Origin: Cuspidothrix sp046080125
GTDB taxonomy: Bacteria > Cyanobacteriota > Cyanobacteriia > Cyanobacteriales > Nostocaceae
DNA length: 64,000 nt
Direction: 5' to 3'
Assembly (NCBI GenBank): GCA_046080125.1
Contig: JBJTTJ010000078.1
Coordinates: 1-64,000 of the forward strand
The translations under genes and the position numbers were made by a program. This document shows, one piece after another, positions 60,300 to 64,000 of this stretch. Position 1 is the stretch's first letter; each line of letters starts with the position of its first letter. A model generated the notes under the pieces. The model was not told the DNA's origin. It searched no databases and saw only the letters and a list, made by a program, of their open reading frames with translations.

Positions 60300-61301
60300 T
60301 TATATCATCGCCGAAGGTGCTATTTTTTCCTGCTTTTGAAACGGTGGACGCATTTCCAAACCCAATAAATTCAACATTTCTTTATCTGCGTCATAGTCAG
60401 GACAGGGAGTGGTTACAGTCAACATTTTATGATCATCGCTGGAGAAGATGGAATTTGCACCGGCCATGAAGCATAAAGCTTGTTCTACTGAGGAAAGTCT
60501 CGCCCTACCTGCACTCAAACGCACGTCAGATTTAGGCATAATAATTCTAGCAGTGGCAATCATCCGCACTACATCCCAAATTGGCACATCTGGTTGATTT
60601 TCTAAAGGTGTACCGGGAACTTGGGACAGAATATTGATGGGTACAGATTCGGGGTGAGGTTGTAAATTTGATAGAGTATGTAACATTCCTACCCGATCTG
60701 AAACATTTTCCCCTAAACCGAGAATACCGCCAGAACATACGGTAACATTAGTTTGGCGAATATTGGCAATGGTATGGAGGCGATCGCTATAAGTTCGAGT
60801 AGTAATCACAGTGCTGTAATATTCTTTTGATGTGTCAAGATTATGGTTATAAGCGTATAATCCCGCATCTTCTAACCGCTTGGCTTGGTCTTCTGTCAAC
60901 ATTCCCAAGGTACAGCATACTTCTAAACCCATACTGGTTACATCCTTGACCATATCCAGAACTTCCTCAAATTGGGAATTATCCCGCACTTCCCGCCAAG
61001 CAGCACCCATACAAACCCGACTAACACCGCTTTCTTTTGCTGTTTTAGCAATATTAATCACTGTTTCTTTTTCTAAAAGTGCTTCAGGTTTTACCTCTGT
61101 TTTGTAGCGAGAAGATTGAGCGCAATAACCACAATCTTCTGGACATCCACCAGTTTTAATAGAGATAAGCTTACAAACTTGTATCTGTTGCGGTTGATGA
61201 TATTGACGATGCACAGTAGCGGCTTGATAAATTAGATCTAGAAATGGAGTATTATATATTGTTAATATCTCCGTCGGTTGCCAATTGTAACGTATTCCCA
61301 C
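60300..61301 (-). CDS. bioB: Biotin synthase
   Basis: A 333-residue radical SAM enzyme that inserts sulfur into dethiobiotin. The 4Fe-4S motif is CPEDCGYC with Cys53, Cys57 and Cys60. Further cluster and substrate ligands follow in RVCMGAAWRE, VCCTLGMLT and TVCSGGILGLGE, and SAGRARLS holds the Arg ligand of the 2Fe-2S cluster. ATG 61301 gives MGIRYNWQPTEILTIYNTPF, normal for the family. No other biotin gene is beside it. Confidence 0.96.
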   Translation of the reverse strand: MGIRYNWQPTEILTIYNTPFLDLIYQAATVHRQYHQPQQIQVCKLISIKTGGCPEDCGYCAQSSRYKTEVKPEALLEKETVINIAKTAKESGVSRVCMGAAWREVRDNSQFEEVLDMVKDVTSMGLEVCCTLGMLTEDQAKRLEDAGLYAYNHNLDTSKEYYSTVITTRTYSDRLHTIANIRQTNVTVCSGGILGLGENVSDRVGMLHTLSNLQPHPESVPINILSQVPGTPLENQPDVPIWDVVRMIATARIIMPKSDVRLSAGRARLSSVEQALCFMAGANSIFSSDDHKMLTVTTPCPDYDADKEMLNLLGLEMRPPFQKQEKIAPSAMI

Positions 61302-61379
61302 CGTAATTACCCTTTTTGTAGTATTGTGGTCTAATTTCTAATTAGTATAGCCGTTCTTAAAATATTCACATTTGAGTAT

Positions 61380-61952
61380 ATGAGTGCAGAACCACCAATT
61401 CTTAGAAGCGATCGCCTATTATTAAGAATGGCAGTCATGGAAGATATTCCCTACATACTCGCATATTTTACAGAAAATAAAGAGTACCTTACACCATTTT
61501 ATCCTAAATGGGACAAGAATTTTTTTACCCCAGAATATTGGCGATATCAAGTAGAAATCAGTTTTTGGGAATTTGTCAATAACTATTCATTAAAACTTTT
61601 TATTTATTTACAACACCAGCCTAGAAAAGTGATCGGTACTGCTAATTTTAACAACTTTGTTTATGATGCTGCCCAATTTTGTCAACTAGGATATAGTTTA
61701 GCCGAATCATCCCAAAGTCATGGTTACATGACAGAAGCCTTATCTATTTCCACTCAGTATATTTTTCAAGAATTAAATTTGCACCGCATCATGGCTAATT
61801 ATATGCCCCATAATCGGCGTAGTGCTAAAGTTCTTAAAAGACTCGGTTTTGTGGTCGAAGGATATGCTACAGATTATTTAATGATTAATGGTAAATGGGA
61901 GGATCATATTCTCACCAGCTTGACAAATCCCCACTGGCGACCGAATGATTAA
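61380..61952 (+). CDS. GNAT acetyltransferase, RimJ/RimL type
   Basis: A 190-residue acetyl-CoA-dependent N-acetyltransferase. It begins RSDRLLLRMAVMEDIPYILA, has beta strands FIYLQHQPRKVIGTANF and LGYSLAESSQSHGYMTEAL with a Q/G-rich pyrophosphate loop, and ends with the RimJ/RimL pattern LHRIMANYMPHNRRSAKVLK and RLGFVVEGYATDYLMINGKW. Relatives acetylate N-termini of ribosomal proteins such as S5; the substrate here is not proven. It is divergent from bioB, and a HIP1 site lies near the start. Confidence 0.9.
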   Translation: MSAEPPILRSDRLLLRMAVMEDIPYILAYFTENKEYLTPFYPKWDKNFFTPEYWRYQVEISFWEFVNNYSLKLFIYLQHQPRKVIGTANFNNFVYDAAQFCQLGYSLAESSQSHGYMTEALSISTQYIFQELNLHRIMANYMPHNRRSAKVLKRLGFVVEGYATDYLMINGKWEDHILTSLTNPHWRPND

Positions 61953-62017
61953 GTAGGTAGGCGTTGAAATTTATCGTTGGATTTGTTTACATTTTGTAAC
62001 ATACCTCGATTTTTTTC

Positions 62018-62040
62018 AGGGGTTTAGCAGTGAAACCACT
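62018..62040. repeat. Decayed GGGGTTTAGCA palindrome
   Basis: AGGGGTTTAGCAGTGAAACCACT keeps one good arm of the palindrome at 50607-50634. It sits downstream of the hsdR stop. Confidence 0.45.
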
Positions 62041-62059
62041 ACAATGTTTAGATATTGAT

Positions 62060-64000
62060 TTAGGCGATCGCTTTCTGATAAACTTCCTCTAAACAGGCAA
62101 TTAATTCATCAACTTGAGCAGAGGTAAATAACCCATCTGGTCCTTGGGGTGTAATATCAGTAAATGGTGATTCATAGAGTAATGCCGCATCCATGACACC
62201 ATGTTCTGTGAGGTAGTTGATAATCATATCTATAAATTCTATTTGATTAGCATTAAGGTTTTTATCAACTAGAAAACCAGCTAGTTCTTGTTTAGCGACT
62301 TCCCTATCTAATCCTACTAGGGAACGCACAAATAAACCTAATCCTTGGGATTCTTCCTTAGCGCGGTTAATATCTTCCGTTTCTCCTATACCACTTTCTG
62401 CTAATATTCTTTCTAACTCAGATAAATCTGATGCAGTTAACTGTTTATTAGTTCTAAGTTTGAAAATAACTATATTATCTTGACGCGCTCTTAAAAAGGC
62501 TCTGACTTTAGAGCGGAATTTATAGAATTGATCTGTTGAGGTAAAATGAGGTAATTCTACTATAATTTCTTCACCCATTTCATCCTCAAAATTAGTGTAA
62601 ATGGGTTGACGTTTTTGTTTTTCAATGAGATGTACTAAACCCCGTAGACGTTTACGGAGTGTTTCTAACATGGGTAATGTGACATCTTGCCACCATAGGT
62701 CGTTTTGAATATCTTGAATTAGTGGTAATTGTGCTTGAATTAAAGGAATATCTGGTTTTTCTTCTAATAACCCAGCTATTGATTTAACCTGTGTTTGTAA
62801 TTGTTTTAGATTGGGTTTTAAGTTAGGTTGAGATTTGACTATTGCTAGTTGTAATTTTAAGATTAATATATCAAAGCGTTTGGTTTCTTCTGCTTCTGCG
62901 GGTATTTGAGAAGGTAAACCGGCGATTTCTTGATTTAAGGTAATAATATCTTCCTGGCCTAATGATTGCCATGATTCTGAGTTAGCATATTTTTCTACAA
63001 ATTGGCGTTTTGTGCGAACTATAAAGTTTTCTGTATTCATTGCTGCAACTTCCGTATATAGTAAATTGGCTATTTGATGACGCAGTTCTGTATTTGTTTT
63101 TGGTTCTTCGACTTCGCTCGGTTCGACTTCGCTCGGTTCGACTTCGCTCACCGAACGGGAACGGGGTTGGGGTGAAATATTATCTAATTCTGCTATTAAT
63201 TCCAAGCGTTTAGTAAATAACTGTTTACTTAAAGATTTACCTATCGGTGCATCGGTGGTTTCTGGGTTGTGTTGGAAAAATTCTAAATTTTGGCAGTAGT
63301 CAAATACATAGAAAAATTGTTTATCCTCTCCTATACCAAATAAGTCAGCACAGCGACGAGTTCCCCTTCCTAACATTTGCCAGAATTTGGTTTTAGAACG
63401 CACCAATTTAAAAATGACTAAATTTACCACTTCTGGTACATCTATTCCTGTATCTAACATATCTACAGAAATAGCGATATGGGGCATTTTATCTTTTTTA
63501 GAAAAGTCCTCTATAATACTTTGAGCATATTTAGTATTAAAGGTAATGACGCGAGCAAATTCACCTTTAAATTGGGGATAGTTAATATTAAATCTGTCAG
63601 CGATAAAGTTAGCGTGAGCTTGATTTTTAGCAAAGATAATTGTTTTACCTAAAATATCACCGCCGGCAACTTTTAAACCCCTGGTCATTAGATGCTCTAA
63701 AACTTTATCTACTGTATCTTGATTAAATAACCATTGATTGACTGCTGCTGCTTCTATGGAGTCAGGGATGTTACCTTCATCATCCCATTCTATGGCATCC
63801 CATTCTTCTCTTTCTGTTTCTGAAAGTTGACTATAATTAATTCCTTGACGTTGGAATTTGAGGGGAACTGATACGGCTTGAGGTGGGACTAAAAAGCCAT
63901 CTTTGACCGCATCTTCTAAGCTATAGGCATCTGTAGGTACACCACTTTCTAAATCAAATAATCCGTAAGTGTTGCGGTCTATTTCATCTTTAGGGGTGGC
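62060..64000 (-). CDS. hsdR: Type I restriction enzyme subunit R (HsdR), partial
   Basis: The frame runs to the window edge without a stop, giving 646 C-terminal residues; the nuclease core and helicase motif I lie outside. The visible part starts in the linker before the second helicase lobe, then shows KTIIFAKNQAHANFIADRFN, ISVDMLDTGIDVPEVVNLVI and KFWQMLGRGTRRCADLFG (motifs IV to VI), followed by the helical EcoEI-type C-terminal domain. The subunit translocates DNA and cuts it with HsdM and HsdS, which are not visible. A linker near residue 190 of the visible part is SVSEVEPSEVEPSEVEEP, made by three 15-base repeats (63107-63151). No frameshift seen. Confidence 0.88.
   Translation of the reverse strand, partial: ATPKDEIDRNTYGLFDLESGVPTDAYSLEDAVKDGFLVPPQAVSVPLKFQRQGINYSQLSETEREEWDAIEWDDEGNIPDSIEAAAVNQWLFNQDTVDKVLEHLMTRGLKVAGGDILGKTIIFAKNQAHANFIADRFNINYPQFKGEFARVITFNTKYAQSIIEDFSKKDKMPHIAISVDMLDTGIDVPEVVNLVIFKLVRSKTKFWQMLGRGTRRCADLFGIGEDKQFFYVFDYCQNLEFFQHNPETTDAPIGKSLSKQLFTKRLELIAELDNISPQPRSRSVSEVEPSEVEPSEVEEPKTNTELRHQIANLLYTEVAAMNTENFIVRTKRQFVEKYANSESWQSLGQEDIITLNQEIAGLPSQIPAEAEETKRFDILILKLQLAIVKSQPNLKPNLKQLQTQVKSIAGLLEEKPDIPLIQAQLPLIQDIQNDLWWQDVTLPMLETLRKRLRGLVHLIEKQKRQPIYTNFEDEMGEEIIVELPHFTSTDQFYKFRSKVRAFLRARQDNIVIFKLRTNKQLTASDLSELERILAESGIGETEDINRAKEESQGLGLFVRSLVGLDREVAKQELAGFLVDKNLNANQIEFIDMIINYLTEHGVMDAALLYESPFTDITPQGPDGLFTSAQVDELIACLEEVYQKAIA
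63107..63151 (-). repeat. Three 15-bp TTCGACTTCGCTCGG units inside hsdR
   Basis: In-frame tandem copies of a dispersed cyanobacterial intergenic repeat encode the SEVEP motif. A related sequence is at about 31937-31958. Confidence 0.8.

Overview
The window looks like chromosome from a filamentous, probably heterocyst-forming cyanobacterium of the Nostocales (Anabaena, Dolichospermum or Nostoc type). The evidence is low GC, more than twenty HIP1 octamers (GCGATCGC), many dispersed palindromes and STRR-like repeats, and oxygenic-phototroph genes: chlD, menG, raf1, a CO2-uptake NDH-1 cluster (ndhF, ndhD, CO2 hydration protein), a CAAD/CURT1-type thylakoid protein, an SDR with a CIA30 insert, and the rbp-rpsU pair. 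No rRNA, tRNA, CRISPR array, intact insertion sequence or prophage was seen.

Layout. 1-3.8 kb: ABC-F tail, an orphan beta-class DNA methyltransferase with a possible truncated partner, a PfkB kinase coupled to a CysQ-like phosphatase, then rbp and rpsU. 3.8-12 kb: alpha/beta hydrolase, HugZ-like protein, SDR/CIA30 protein, CAAD protein, a calpain-like protease with two nearly identical PPC domains, and a Uma2 protein. 12-21.5 kb: chlD, a zinc-ribbon membrane protein, an asparagine-synthetase-like gene overlapping a decarboxylase-like gene that lacks the PLP lysine, and acs. 21.5-26.6 kb: three poorly known genes, then a COG0523 GTPase and a WD40 protein. 26.7-34 kb: the NDH-1 CO2-uptake operon and a transglutaminase-like propeller protein. 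34-45.3 kb: Ca-type P-ATPase, recF overlapping a reduced PEP-synthase-like gene, and a large single-chain type IIG restriction-modification enzyme. 45.6-48.5 kb: cysteine desulfurase, peroxiredoxin, RNase Z. 48.5-56.3 kb: a peptide secretion island. 56.3-64 kb: IS630 remnant, DUF445 protein, menG, raf1, bioB, GNAT, and the C-terminal part of a type I restriction HsdR.

The most interesting part is the peptide island at 48.6-56.3 kb. Reading along the minus strand it holds three small double-glycine-leader peptide genes, two of them only about 55 codons long. These are followed by a C39-peptidase ABC exporter, a HlyD-type adaptor and a NarL-type sensor kinase/response regulator pair. The peptide genes are related cassettes: about 200 bp upstream of the first and third is duplicated together with the leader, and each gene is followed by a similar 3' segment, while the cores are unrelated. 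No lanthionine or cyclodehydratase genes are present, so the products are probably unmodified secreted peptides. The adaptor has an in-frame TGA exactly between its membrane anchor and its periplasmic part, so the exporter may be broken or the adaptor may start at the adjacent GTG.

Other points: the asparagine-synthetase-like/degenerate-decarboxylase pair (a possible small amide-forming pathway), two restriction systems plus an orphan methyltransferase, two possible stand-alone small transcripts, and several palindromic repeat families that sit at gene ends.
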